Assembly (NCBI RefSeq): GCF_025370935.1
Contig: NC_133472.1
Coordinates: 39,815,474 to 39,879,473, forward strand
DNA from: Choristoneura fumiferana
Taxonomy: Eukaryota > Arthropoda > Insecta > Lepidoptera > Tortricidae
DNA: 64,000 nucleotides
Direction of reading: 5' to 3'
A program made the translations under genes and the position numbers. Under the pieces are notes generated by a model, which was given only the letters and a program-made list of their open reading frames with translations, had not been told where the DNA came from and did no database searches. Every line of letters begins with the position of its first letter. Position 1 is the first letter of the stretch. This document shows, piece after piece, positions 43,936-55,731 of this stretch.

Positions 43936-44828
43936 TAGTGAAAATAATCTAAGATACAATAGTTTAATATCAACTGCTCGTCACCTTTTACGAAAGATTG
44001 CTTTTACCGATGCAGAGACGTTCATTATTGAGGAGTCCTGGAGCTTCACCACCCGTTTTACCATATACATTACGAGGAGCATAAATTGCTTAGAAACTGT
44101 GTCAAAGTAATTATAATTCAACCCTTGAAATACTTGTTATTGAGTAGTTAGTAACTCCGATGGTCAACTGTGGTCTTCATCATCAGTTCCACTTCACCAA
44201 ATGATGATTTTCAAGAGCAAATGCACGAGTTACTACTAAATATATCCAATTTACTATAGGTGTTCCTACAATATTTGAAAAGTTCCCTCGATTTCCTTAA
44301 GATCCAATCATCAGGTCCAGATTTGGTGCTTATGGGACCTAATTGAAGACATTCTCAGACGAACGCAAAAAAAAACAAATCGTTTCATAAATGACGGAGT
44401 TCTGAGGTAACAAACATGAAAAAAATACAACTGAATTAATAACCTCCTCCTTTTTTGAAGTCGGTTAAAAAGAAACTATCGAAACTAAAACTGTTATTGA
44501 CCTCCTCTATCATTTCCCTGCTGATTAATACCCATAAGCAGCGTTGGCAGAATATCGACAATTACAAACCAAAGTTCAGTCTTTGAACAAAAGTAACTAA
44601 TCAAAGACGAACAGGTAAACAAGGTAAATTAAAACGTGTTAGGAATACGTTTGCCCTCTGGCCCCGACCCCTATTGTTCGACGCCATTTTAAAAACAGCA
44701 CAACGTCCTGTCACCCGACGAAAACTGACAATTTTAGTAAGACGCGGCGACGGAAAAATACCAAAAGGTATCATTCTGGTGTTGGCGATCACGGCAAGAC
44801 TGACAACCCCACAGCTGCAGCTTAGTTT
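43936..44828. other. Old repeat and unique spacer
   Basis: About 44160-44473 ends in CCTCCTCCTTTTTTGAAGTC and GGTTAAAAAG, a phrase common in lepidopteran dispersed repeats. 44640-44800 has GTTTGCCCTCTGGCCCCGAC, akin to the MITE at 12560. No gene recognised. Confidence 0.4.
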
Positions 44829-45281
44829 TTAGGGTTCCAGAGCCAAAATGGCAAAAACCTTTCTGTCTGTCTGTCTGTCCGTCCGCGGCTTTGCTCAGGG
44901 ACTATCAATGCTAGAAATCTGTAATTTTGTACGGATATATAAGTAAACTATGCCGATGGTACATTTATTCAAAATATTTTTTATTCATAGATTTGTTTGC
45001 GAAATATTCAACTTTAAAGTGCAAAGATTTCATAAAAATCGAGCGTCCCCCCTCCTCTAAAATCTAAACCGGTGAGTGGAAAAATTTGAAAAAAAATCAG
45101 AATGGTAGTAAGCATATCAAACTTTCAAGGAAAACTATAACGGCTAAGTTTGCTTGAGAATTATTAGTAGTTTATGAGTAAATAGCAGCCTAAGGTATAA
45201 AATATACCTAAGCTTGGAAGATTCCGTATAAAATACGAAATCCTTAGAAGATATTACTTAATTTTTTCGTAATGGATACAG
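44829..45281 (+). mobile_element. GGTTCCGTA-type dispersed element, truncated right
   Basis: TTTTTAGGGTTCCAGAGCCA and CTGTCTGTCTGTCTGTCC at the left. The body GCGAAATATTCAACTTTAAA and AAAATCTAAACCGGTGAG matches 1440-2146 (inverse). It ends at GTAATGGATACAGC instead of the full TACGGAACCC end. Confidence 0.7.
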
Positions 45282-45399
45282 CATTTGAATTGGAATTCCG
45301 GGATTTCACGAATTTCCCGTGGGAATTCCCGAAAATTACACCGTGGTTTTAATTGCATTAAAAAGAACCATGCCAAACATGATTCTAAGCCCAGCGGTA

Positions 45400-45545
45400 G
45401 TTAATTCAAGATTTTATCCCTTAGCCGTAGGAATATATCTACATTCTAAATTTCATCCAAATCCGTTCAGCCGTTTTAGCGTGAAGGAGTAACAAATATA
45501 CACACACGCACACACAAACTTTCGCATTTATAATCTAAGTAGGAT
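45400..45545 (-). mobile_element. Helitron-like relic, 5' part on minus strand
   Basis: TTTCATCCAAATCCGTTCAG, AGGAGTAACAAATATACACA and AACTTTCGCATTTATAATCT are complements of the Helitron-like 5' region. Confidence 0.6.
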
Positions 45546-45755
45546 TAAATTTATGGAAGTCTAAATTAAAATAGTGTATTACTTTGATATATTAATCTAG
45601 ATCCCTACCTACCTATAACTAGATAAGTAGGTAAGGTAGATAATTTGATACGCAGATAAATAAAATTGCAAATCACTATGACATTGGGGCTTTCTAGAAA
45701 AGGGCTTAACGTGTACATGCAAAGGCCGGAAGCGGACCAATGACTCCTTGAGTAG

Positions 45756-45825
45756 TTGGTAGGTGCTCACGGGCGGTGCGGTGATCAATTCCCATCAGAT
45801 GACCAGCTTGTCTTTGTCTGCTGTG
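45756..45825 (+). mobile_element. Family 1 retroposon fragment left of RTE-1
   Basis: GCGGTGATCAATTCCCATCA and GATGACCAGCTTGTCTTTG resemble the GGTGATCTCTTACCATCAG..GACCCACTTGCTCG end of family 1. A second piece, GACCCGCTTGCTCGTTTGCT, follows the RTE tail at about 46314. Confidence 0.5.
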
Positions 45826-46314
45826 TCTTTTCGTCCAAATTACCGCAGTGTTTGAAGTCAAAAGTCTTTGACCAGTGTGTGTTGCCAGTGATGACATACG
45901 GATCTGAGACGTGGGCGCTAACGATGGGCCTCATGAGAAAACTCAAAGTCACTCAGAGGGCTATGGAGAGGGCTATGCTCGGGGTTTCTCTGCGGGATAG
46001 AATTAGAAATGATGATATCCGCAGTAGAACTAAGGTTACCGACATAGCCCGAAGAATTGCGAAACTAAAGTGGCAGTGGGCGGGGCACATTGCTCGCAGG
46101 ACTGATGGCCGATGGGGTCAGAAGGTTCTCGAATGGCGTCCGCGGACCGGGAGACGAGCTGTCGGTAGGCCTCCAACAAGATGGAGCGACGACTTGGTTA
46201 AGATCGCGGGATCGCGGTGGATGCGGAAAGCACAAGACCGGTCTGAGTGGAGAGCCTTGGGGGAGGCCTATGACCAGCAGTGGACGTCTTTCGGCTGACA
46301 TGATGATGATGATG
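45822..46314 (+). pseudogene. RTE-type LINE (RTE-1), C-terminal open-frame relic
   Basis: About 155 codons stay open to the stop at 46296-46298 and read as the C-terminus of an RTE-clade endonuclease/reverse-transcriptase protein. Landmarks in order are SSKLPQCLKSKVFDQCVLPV, MTYGSETWALT, RAMERAMLGVSLRDR, RRTK-like then VTDIARRIAKLKWQWAGHIA, GRRAVGRPPTRWSDDLVKIA and EWRALGEAYDQQWTSFG. Only the tail of the protein is present, with no endonuclease or RT catalytic motif, so this is a 5'-truncated insertion and cannot move by itself. The (GATGAT)n run after the stop fits the short tandem-repeat tails of RTE elements. The open frame further left (from 45756) is family 1 sequence, not LINE. An inverse, MITE-split copy lies at 29567. 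Confidence 0.85.
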
Positions 46315-46353
46315 ACCCGCTTGCTCGTTTGCTATTCTAAGATTTATCTTAAG

Positions 46354-46490
46354 CCGAGTTTAGACTTGCAAGAAAAATCGTGCAAGTTGCATTACATTGC
46401 GGCGCTCGATTGACCACTACAAGCTCGTTTTCTTTACGGCCTCGCAATGTAATGCAACTTGCACGATTTTTCTTGCAAGTCTAAACTCGG
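46354..46490. mobile_element. MITE with 47-bp perfect TIRs
   Basis: CCGAGTTTAGACTTGCAAGA..TTGCATTACATTGC and its exact inverse surround a spacer of about 40 bp. Flanks (TTATCTTAAG, TTATAAGTTA) give no clean duplication. It is wedged between RTE-1 and a Helitron-like element. Confidence 0.8.
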
Positions 46491-46510
46491 TTATAAGTTA
46501 TCCCTCACAA

Positions 46511-46732
46511 TCCATACTAATATTATAAATGCGAAAGTGAGTTTGTATGTTTGTGTATTTGTCCGTCTTTCACGCCGTAACGGAGCGACGAGATATAGAG
46601 ATTGGCATAGAGATAGTTTATGGGCCCGAGAGTGACACAGGCTACTTTTTATCCCGGAAAAATGCACAGTTCCCGAGGGAACAGCGCGCGATAACCGTAT
46701 ACCACGTGGACGGAGCCGCGGGCATAAGCTAG
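46511..46732 (+). mobile_element. Helitron-like element, Lep1-type, well preserved
   Basis: TCCATACTAATATTATAAAT at the 5' end and CGGGCATAAGCTAG at the 3' end, flanked by A on the left and T on the right. This fits Helitron insertion between A and T. About 222 bp, non-coding. Confidence 0.8.
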
Positions 46733-47094
46733 TATAATATAATAAGGTGTTGTAAAGCTATTATTTATTAGGGTAGTGGTCGTGCTGTGCAATTTATTGC
46801 CCACGGCGTGTCTACTCCCGACGATGCTATGGATTATAGGTAGTGGCTGTAGTCTTTGGCCAGTGATGCGATAGCCATTAGAGCTTGGTGTCCAACTGCC
46901 AAAAAAAAAAGAATTAAACCTCAAAAATTACAGTATGAAGGTTAGGAACCTCCTTGTAATTATGTGATATGGATCCATATCGCCTTGAATATTTACATAT
47001 ATTTATTATTTATCTGTTTTAAGTAATACAAGTTTTTATACAACAAAATTCATTATTAATACAAGCTTTTTAGCTGAATGGTTATAAAGTAAAT
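46733..47094. other. Unique spacer
   Basis: No gene or repeat recognised. Confidence 0.45.
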
Positions 47095-47307
47095 ATAAAA
47101 AATAAATATTACGGGACAATTCACACCAATTAACCTAGTTCCAAAGTAAGCTTAGCAAAGATACATACTTAAATACATAGTAAACACCCAAGACCCGAGA
47201 ACAAACATTCGTATTTTTCATACAAATATCTGCCCCGACACGGGAATCGAACCCGGGACCTCAAGCTTCGTAGTCAGGTTCTCTAACCACTAGGCCATCT
47301 GGTCGTC
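47095..47307 (-). mobile_element. SINE family A, minus strand, internally deleted
   Basis: On the minus strand: GACGACCAGATGGCCTAGTG, B box CCCGGGTTCGATTCCCG, and a 3' end in TTGGTGTGAATTGTCCCGTA. It lacks the AAGCAACGGATAAATATAAT-like middle seen in 33104-33375. Confidence 0.8.
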
Positions 47308-49000
47308 TGGTCTAGTCTGGTCGTATATATAGATGTTTATCCCAGATATCCAGCCATCTATATATATACACACACATACACACACGCTTATGCTCACTAA
47401 CTTGCTCATTTATGCATAATATTATTTAGGATAATATGAATAAATTATTATATCGACAATACGCATGCGTCTCACTCGCATCATGATAGCACATTCAAAA
47501 CCGACTTAACTCGCACCACTTTCTGTCCACAAAATAAACCATAAAGGGTTCCAACAAAGTCTAGATTCAAGTGTCTGGTCTATAGACCACATATGCTCTT
47601 TTGTTTAGCTATAAAACGAATACGTTTTGTAAGAGCTGTAAAAGTAAAGCCGTAACGATTCTAAGAACCATCAATTTGTATTCGAATTTTCTAGATCTCG
47701 TCGATCGACTTTTTACTAACCGACTTCAAAAAAAGGAGTTTGTTCAAAGTCGTTGCAGCACGAGCCAGACAGATAGAGGTAGTCAAGTATTTTTCTATCT
47801 TACATATTATGTATATACCTACTACCTGATGGACTGGATACTGACTTCTGTAACTGGACACTCAGGGCATCATTTTTTTGTTTCTAAATTAGCGGGCTTT
47901 ATTTTACGCTTGTTTTATTCGGAGCCGATAAATTTTTTTACAAGCTTTTGTTTCGTATGTAAATTTGCAAACCATTTTTGATGACTTCCTTGTATCAAAT
48001 TGTGCTGCAACTTAGCATACTATACTTAGGTACATTATAGTTTATTGATACATACCATAATCTGGTAGTGAAATTCTGGTCAATCGATCTAGCTTGGTCT
48101 TATTTCTGGGAAAACGCTTGTTCTCGAGTTTTAGTCCAGCAAAGCTCGGTTACCCAAGTACTCTCCTTATAATAAGGGAAACATACACTTTAAAGAATGC
48201 AAAGAATTGCCCCAATTAAAACAGCATAATTGATTTGTATTACCATAGTATTGTGGCAAAAAAAGTTTCCTTCATAGTTATCTTGCAATTAATACTAATA
48301 AGGCATCATATCCTCTTATGTTGGTATGCATCAGTATTGCCTGATACCTTCTACGTCTGATTAGTTACCAAGAAAACTGTTTTAGACGATAGTTACATTA
48401 TTGACCGATAGGTGTCGCTGTACTTTAAAATAACATAGATAACGTTTGACTGACTGTAAAACTAAGATAGTTGAATGATTGAGTGTTAAAAGGATTGGCT
48501 AAACAACGGTGTTTGGTGTTAACCAAAACAATATTCTGATTCACAGCTTTAGTTCTCCATTGATCCTCTTTGTATTGTATATAATCGTAATTCGGGTGAC
48601 TAAAAATTAACACTGCATTTTTTTCGTTCAGTCATAGTTTCAATCAAAACATTGCATTGCACATCTAGCCGATAAACCTTCTTTTAGCAAAAGGCTGCGA
48701 ATTACATATTTTTAAGTGAAATTAAATACGATGTCCATTATTTTCTGTGAACACACAAACTTGTGACTTGAAACTTATTTAACAGTCACAGTATTAGATC
48801 TAATGAATAATTTCAATTAAAGAGAGAAGCATTAATTAGCTAACACGGGTAACCGTCTCGACGGTTTGAAAATAAAATTTATTGCCAGTCAAAAAAACTT
48901 GTAGAGCATTAAGATATTTAATCAACGCTTCCTGCTACTGGTGTTGCCGTGTTTTAATTTCTAATTAGTGAACACATCGTAACAAGTCCCTAACAACCTA
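47308..49000. other. Mostly unique
   Basis: A complementary fragment of repeat F lies at about 48080-48175 (GAAAACGCTTGTTCTCGAGT). Near 47715, AACCGACTTCAAAAAAAGGA is the dispersed GACTTC repeat. ORF 47601-47981 has no recognised domain. Confidence 0.45.
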
Positions 49001-52000
49001 TAAAACATGCGGATTATTAAAAAAGGAATAACAAAACGCGGCAGAGAACAAAATGGCCGGTCTTACCTGCGTGCGGCACTCACCTCGAAGTTTTTTTTTC
49101 ATGTCCTGAGTAGTGTTGCCAAGTAAACGAGTTTACGGTAGACCTGGCTAGTTTTTGGTACATTCCGATTTGTTTCGTGTCCTTAGACTGTCCTTAACTT
49201 AGTGTCGTTAACATGAAGAGCTTTCAGCTGGAAATAATTTACATCTGAAAGTGTAAAAATATGAACTTATTCAAAGTTTCAAAAATAATTACCACAGACT
49301 CTAATTCCGACGCAATAAGGCCGTAATTACATATTTTTGAGTGATTCGAATAGATACTTATTTTTGCACTTGACTGCACTCAAATTTCTATTATGTGCTT
49401 ACATTGCTGTATTAAAATAATATTGTCATTAGTTTTTTTTTCATGCATAAACTAGTAGATAAGTGCAACAGATATAAATTTTTATCTATTTATTAATTAT
49501 TTTTAGCTCTTCTAGATGCAAAATATGGTTTTTGGCCACTTCTAGTTCCTTTGTCGTAGCAACACTGGCTCGAGATTTTTTCTGCCCCGGGCCGGGATCA
49601 GGCCGTGTTGTAGGCACGATGACACGAGTAAGACAAAAGCCCCGTTGTAGTTTTGTTTTCGATTTTAATCGTCCATTTTCGTCGTGGCATAGTACAGTTT
49701 TTATTTGAAAGATTTATAGCTCCACGTCGATTGTGGTTTGTTGTGTTTTTAATGTAATTTTTGCACTTTCTTGTGACATGAGCTGTAAGCATTGTTCGGT
49801 TAGGTTTACCGAATTATGCTGAAGTAAATGACAGTTTTTTGTGTTTGCACGCCTCGGCACTTTGTTCTGAAACTCAACAAAAGCTTAAATTACAAAAGAA
49901 CGAAGCAAAGTTACTACAATCTCTTTGATCATACTCTCATACGTACTCGAGAATCTATAACTTTTATAGTAGGTAACATACTTACGTTACATAACTCTAC
50001 CTTAATCATAAGTAAATAAAATTTAATAAAAACAAACGAATAAATCTATATTCTCTGTGATGCCGTTATATTCCGAATTCAAATAAAAAGCGAGCAGACC
50101 GTTCCGAATTCAAAAATTCAAACCAGCATTGCCTGTTCAGTTCAAAAAATCTAAACTTTCAAAATAAGAATCCGACAGCGCGATTCGCTCTGAGATTTCG
50201 TTAGGAATCTGTAGAGGCAAAAAAGGTTCTTTGTAAGGACCGTGTGAATACAAGCAGGCTTTTGTTCGATACCTATGTCAGGGAGCATCTGTCGAGATCA
50301 TTTTAATTTCAAAACCGAACGTATCAGAGACGTGCGATCAAGAAACTGGACTGATAAAAGACCTTTCGTTTATCAAAAGTTAACCTTGATTTTGGGTTAC
50401 TTTATGTACCTACACATCGTAAATAATATGTGATATCGGTAATATTTACAGTCTGGTTTTTTGTACGAAGTCAGTATATCCGCTTAGCGAGATAGTACAT
50501 TCGAACCAATATTAGTACAGCGTATAGCAGTGACGGAAAAACTTGCTTTATAAAATCTAACGAATTGTTGGAATATTTTTAAAAGCAAAGTTGTAAGTAG
50601 GTACCTATTTATAGTAAATGTAGAAATAAATACTTACAATAAAAGTATAAAGTATAAATGATTTTATAACAAAATTACGGAATCAATACAAAAAAAACCT
50701 TAAAGGACTTCTGTGAGACACGAGCTCTGTTGTCTATGACTTAAGCAAAGCACATACCAAAGATATCGATCGCCTAAGGTTTATGTTCCAAAAAACATAA
50801 TTTACAAATGGGGAAGAGCCTTTCAAAAGAGCTTATTTCCATTTGAATTTCAATTTCGACTTTACATACTATTCTATAAGATAAAACTTAGAAGTTATCG
50901 CAGATCAACCACTTTGTCATTCCAATGTAACATTTTGTTGTATGAATTCTTGACATTTCCATTTTTTTTTAATTTACTAATGTAATGGTCGACGGCGCGT
51001 CGCTTTCAGCCAGCCAAGCAGTGCGGCTGATTGAATGTTATCCAGTATGAAGACGCTCTTTTTATCAGTCGAAGCCATTTGGTTGAACTTCCGAATGGTC
51101 GCGCGTCCATATCGACTTCAGCTTATGCCTAAACTTGGTTATTTCGAGGAACAAATTATTGTAAACAGCTACGTTCTTCAACCCGCACGTGAACCCTGGG
51201 GCCCTGCATTTTAAACTCGCATTACCATAAGAATTGCCACAATCATGCAACTGGATGCACATCTTGAGGCACAGAATTCATTAAAATACCTTTTGAAATA
51301 TTTATAACTTGTAACCCTTTCATATTTTTATGTGTAAGGGGAAAACCGTAACAAAATAAAGGATTTTTAAGACAAAAATCATTTTAGCCGAAGAAAGCTG
51401 GGGTGTATTTCAGTGCAATCTCGCACCACATTCAAATCGTGTTTTCGAGTGATGTAATTTCGGAAATCGGTCCCTAGTTCTGAATTCGTGTATTGAAACT
51501 AAAAAAATAACTTCACCAGCCATGAACATTAATCACGTGCACAAATCTCATTAATTACAAACAAAAAAATAATAATAACGAAACTAATAATAGAACAATA
51601 AAAGCGATACGTTCTATTATATCGATATAAATTTCACATACCTGCATCTTAGCGGGGTGGCAGATGCCTCGCATCCAAAATATCCAAATGCGTTATTAAA
51701 AATTAAAAACAAATGATGATTCCGGTCTTTAAAAGCAATCTTATTGACGTTGGTTTACGGTTTTCATTGGTTCCTAAACACCAATGACATGATAGGCTGT
51801 GTATCACGCATGTATACTTAGTTGTTTGAAAATCAATTCTATTAATAAAGTTTAACGGTTGTAATTTCTTTCTTCCAGCCAGGAGGCTGTTGATCATAAA
51901 GTCCGAATCTACCCCGCGCAGTAGGGCGCTCGGCCCAAGAATGCACTTTTTATTACAACATTTATAAGCCGCACCGATTATTAACAGTTCTACAGCCAGT

Positions 52001-52257
52001 ATTTAATGATCTGACGTATAATTTTAATGTCCCGAGGTGGCGGTGCCGTTTGTTAAACCTTCACTTTATAGTTAACATAGGGTTATGGGAATTATTCACA
52101 TTTAATTACACCTCTAACTAAGTTTTTAGTTTTCAACTATTTTTTACCTTGTCTTAGACATCAAGCGTTCAGTGCAAACATCGTGGCGCCGTTTCGCTCA
52201 AGCTTCTTAAAAAAAGTAAAAACTAACCTGTCAAACGTGAACATTTAAAATTTGTTT
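49001..52257. other. Longest mostly unique region; weak exon-like signals
   Basis: I see no mobile element with clear ends. Two minus-strand splice-donor-like sites follow short frames that begin with ATG: GCAG|GTAAGA at about 49063-49070 and GCAG|GTATGT at about 51639-51646. A 65-codon minus-strand frame at 51065-51262 has no recognised family. None is strong enough to call a gene. Confidence 0.4.
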
Positions 52258-52449
52258 TTAATTTACTTGAAATAGGAACGACGTTCGTATGCCAGGGCGA
52301 AGTTGGGGCAGCGTATGCAGTGGCCAGTACCTGCGTCGACAATAGGTGAAATCAAAGCCTTTGTGGCTGGCAGGCAATACAATGCAGTCAAGTGGTTCGT
52401 GGCCTTTTGTATTGTCCTCGAACACCCGCCGGCGGCAGGTTGACGCCAT
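52258..52449 (-). other. GC-rich 63-codon open frame, possible exon
   Basis: On the minus strand an ATG in AAATGGCG opens 63 codons containing MASTCRRRVFEDNTKGHEP and later FTYCRRRYWPLHTLPQLRP, then a stop. It is clearly GC-richer than its surroundings and has several Cys residues. A CGCAG|GTACTG site inside could act as a splice donor after about 39 codons. I recognise no domain. It could be an exon, a fragment of an unknown repeat, or chance. Confidence 0.25.
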
Positions 52450-53169
52450 TTAAAAAATTAACTATGTCTTTCTGTCTGTTTTACACGGTGTCCCAGAAGC
52501 TTGGCTAGCGTCAAACCACGCATGGGTGTTTGTTAATACTTGCGTGTGTGTGCCCAGAGTCCTAACGAACGACCCTCTACATATTTAGTAAATACGATCA
52601 CTCGTGAACGTTTTAATAGGACTTGTTAATAATAAATTGTTTTCTCAATAGAGTTCTTTGCTGGTTCAGTGATACCAGATAAGAGAGCATTCTATATACA
52701 GCACTATTTTATATAGTTACTGCCCTAGCTAAGTGCCGTTGATACTGGATACAATCATGATAATTCTTGAATAAATACCTTTATTTCTTCCCCTTAGACC
52801 TTTGATAATTATCTGATATGAAGACCTTTTAATGAGGCTCTAGTTAGACGAAACTTTAACTGGCAGTACTGGCATATGAGGTATTCTGCTTTGGTAATCT
52901 GAGCCGGTGGAACTGAACTCATAAGTAATCCTCTGGTGTTGCAGGTGTACCATGGGGGGTGCTAACCATCAGATGACTCCTATATTTAACCCCCTCTAGC
53001 ATAAAAAGTTAATATCATTCAAAACTTAAGCTAAACCACGAAACAATATCCTAAGCTAACCGAAATATAAAGAAGTCATTTAAATTCCGTAAACGTATTC
53101 GTTTAACAATTCGAACAGAGCGTTGTGTGGTCTCTTTGTATACAATTAAAAATATTATGTTTTTATGCC
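52450..53169. other. Unique spacer with a family 1 relic
   Basis: CTCTGGTGTTGCAGGTGTAC and CTAACCATCAGATGACTCC at 52931-52981 are an old piece of family 1 (+). Nothing else recognised. Confidence 0.45.
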
Positions 53170-53535
53170 TAACTAGAGTTTACCAGCGGCTTCGCACGCG
53201 TAAACTATTCGATCTAGTACAAATGAAATTCCGGGAGGATTTTATCCTTTAATATTCCCCTGGGAATTTCCAAAATATATATCGTGATCTTCATTGAGGT
53301 TGTGATAAGAACAACTGTCCATCAAGACTCTGATCAGCGCACCATTGAATAATTTTACCCCTTTGTGCAATGTCCTCATAAAAGTAGCATATGTGTAAAT
53401 TCCACGATGTCCAGGGTCCGTACGTTCTAGCGATCTAGTACAAAAAACACACACAGGACACATCACAATATTCCTGGGAATTCCCAAAATAATATAGTGA
53501 TCTTCATTGAGGTGTAGATAAGATAACTCCATCAA
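53170..53535 (-). mobile_element. Helitron-like relic with internal duplication
   Basis: Left edge CTAGAGTTTACCAGCGGCTT and CTTCGCACGCGTAAACTATT is a complement of the 3' end. The GATCTTCATTGAGG block with CTGGGAATT occurs twice (about 53266-53330 and 53472-53535), so the relic holds two overlapping copies. Confidence 0.55.
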
Positions 53536-53587
53536 GAATAATAAGCAGCTCTAGATGTTTTCACCTATATTAGGCCTAAATACTGCT

Positions 53588-53850
53588 ATAAGGCCTGGTG
53601 CTGGATAGTTCTAAATTCGAACTTCGTAACGTGCCGGCCCTCTCTCAATTATGGAATTTAAAATAGGAAAGTAAGAGGGACTCTATGATTCCTAAATTTA
53701 AAATAGGAGAGTAAGAGAGACTCTACGATTCGTAAATTTAAAATAGGAGAATAAGAGAGACTCTATATGATTCGTAAATTTAAAATAGAACAGTATGAGG
53801 GACTCTATGATTCGTAAATTTCGAATTTAAATTTTTGGGATAGCGCCTCT
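53588..53850. mobile_element. MITE family C, expanded copy
   Basis: Left TTCTAAATTCGAACTTCGTA and right TTCGTAAATTTCGAATTTAA are the arms. The middle is replaced by a 40-bp tandem array (53657-53820). Confidence 0.6.
53657..53820. repeat. 40-bp tandem array, four units
   Basis: TTTAAAATAGGAGAGTAAGA, GAGACTCTACGATTCGTAAA repeats with starts at 53657, 53697, 53737 and 53779. The third unit has two extra bases. Confidence 0.85.
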
Positions 53851-54049
53851 GGGCTTCAAATCAGTACTGTCATGCAATTCCAATTATTGTTTATGCTGTT
53901 TCCATACAATGCGCCAGCGCCAGTCAACCTGAGGGACGCGTCCAACGCGTCTATATAATAGAATGTTATTTTAGAGAAATACATAAATACATATCAGCAT
54001 AACTATCAAATGTTATTCCAATCCGCATCCATGAGCCGTGCCCACCCCA

Positions 54050-54783
54050 GTATGGTCTAGTGCCCACCCCAGGATGCTGGGCTACCGATTCAAAATTCTA
54101 TAATACTTCTATCTATCTTGATATCTTTACACAAAAATCCAGGCCAGACCCCCCCCCCTGAAATATAACTAGATACACCAATACAAATCCGTCTATCTAT
54201 TTTAGCGTTAAAGCATAGATAAATTTCGCATTTATAATACTAGTTTTATCCGCGGTTTTACTCGCACTAACCATTAAATTGGCAATTCAAGTTAAATTTC
54301 GAAGTTTCCCGAAACATCTTAAAAGAATTCTCAAAAATAACAATCGTACGTCCAGGTTTCTAACCCTAGCGGTTGAAATTTGAAGGATTGGTACATATCC
54401 CGTTGGCATATCGGGATAAAAAATAGCCTATGTGTTATCCTACTTGTGTTATTAATGCGAAAGTTTGTGTGTGTGTGTAGGTTTGTTACTCCTTCACTAA
54501 AACGGATGGACGCATTTAGATGAAATTTGGTACGCAGAGAGCTGATAACATATAATATATAGGCTACTTTTTATCCCAATATTCCTACGGGGTAGGGATA
54601 AAATCATGAAAATGCTACCGCTGGGTTTACGAGTATAATCTTGAAATTTTGGACAGTTGTTCTTAACACAACCTCAATGAAGACGACGATATCAATTTTG
54701 GGAATTTGTAGAATCCCTGAATTTCAATTGTATGTACCAGATCGAATAGTCTACGCGTGCGAAGCCGCGGTTATACTCTAGCT
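54050..54783. mobile_element. Mosaic of Helitron-like relics
   Basis: A plus-strand copy runs from about 54435 (TTAATGCGAAAGTTTGTGTG) to GAAGCCGCGGTTATACTCTA..GCT at 54783. Left of it are complementary pieces: AAATTTCGCATTTATAATAC at 54222 and TAGTTTTATCCGCGGTTTTA at 54241. At least two elements are apposed. Confidence 0.6.
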
Positions 54784-55731
54784 CCATATATCAGGATATT
54801 TGCAAATAAATTTTTATTGAAATCCGTGCTGCCGTTTTACCGTCAACGAGTCAAACACATGAACTTTTGCATTTATAATATTGGTAGCACTATTATTGTT
54901 CTCGGGTCATAAAGCTCGACTTACATAACCAATTTGCTATAGTTTTGTTTCCGAGCACATTTATAGAACGTGCTTGATATTTATAACATTATTTTAGTTT
55001 AAGTTCACATTTATCGACGGCTGCCGAGGTCGCACCTCGTAGGCGTACTAAGGGCCAGAGAAAATAACCTTCAAACCAATAAATACTCTACTTTGAACTT
55101 TAACTTTAGTCGCATAAAACTCGTAACACTCGCAAAGTTATGTTGGTAATACGGGAAGAAACCAATTTGAGTTTAACGTAGCTTCTATTACTTTGAACTT
55201 TATTGGCTTGTGATAAAAATGACGTATGTTGTAAATTAGTAGGTGGTTTGTATGAGTGGGAAGTAGGAACTGAAAGTTAAGGAGTTACTTTTGTTTGTGT
55301 TCATACATCTGCTGAGATAATAGGGAAAACTGTTTAAAGCTAAATGTTGTTCCAGCCTTCTGATTGGCTGAAAATTTCGGAAGAGTCTACAACAGTTTCG
55401 GAAATATAATAGCTAGCTGTTTTTGAACTTGACCTGAAATTTATATTTTTTTATTTATGACGGTTAAAGCATTCTACACTTCCACTGAACGTAGATATAG
55501 TTAGTGTTTAGTTTTGTAACTAAGGGGGCCCATACATCCCTGTATTATTATTATTCATTTTTTGTAATTTTTTTCTTTAATTTTTATTTAATTAAGTATA
55601 TTTGTAATTATTTGATATCTTGCGGCGCATTCTTCTTGGCAATGATGATCTTTCCGAGAGCGCTGGTAGTTTAAAAAATTACGTGTAAAGTGCCTAATTT
55701 TTCTTCGAGGTAAACATAAAATCCATACTAA
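54784..55731. other. Unique spacer
   Basis: A retroposon-like tail with TATTATTATTATTC near 55541 is possible. No gene recognised. Confidence 0.4.

Noticed and set aside
51065..51262. 65-codon minus-strand frame with Cys residues as a gene
   Set aside because: Plausible codon use but no recognised family, no clear acceptor, and only the length expected by chance.
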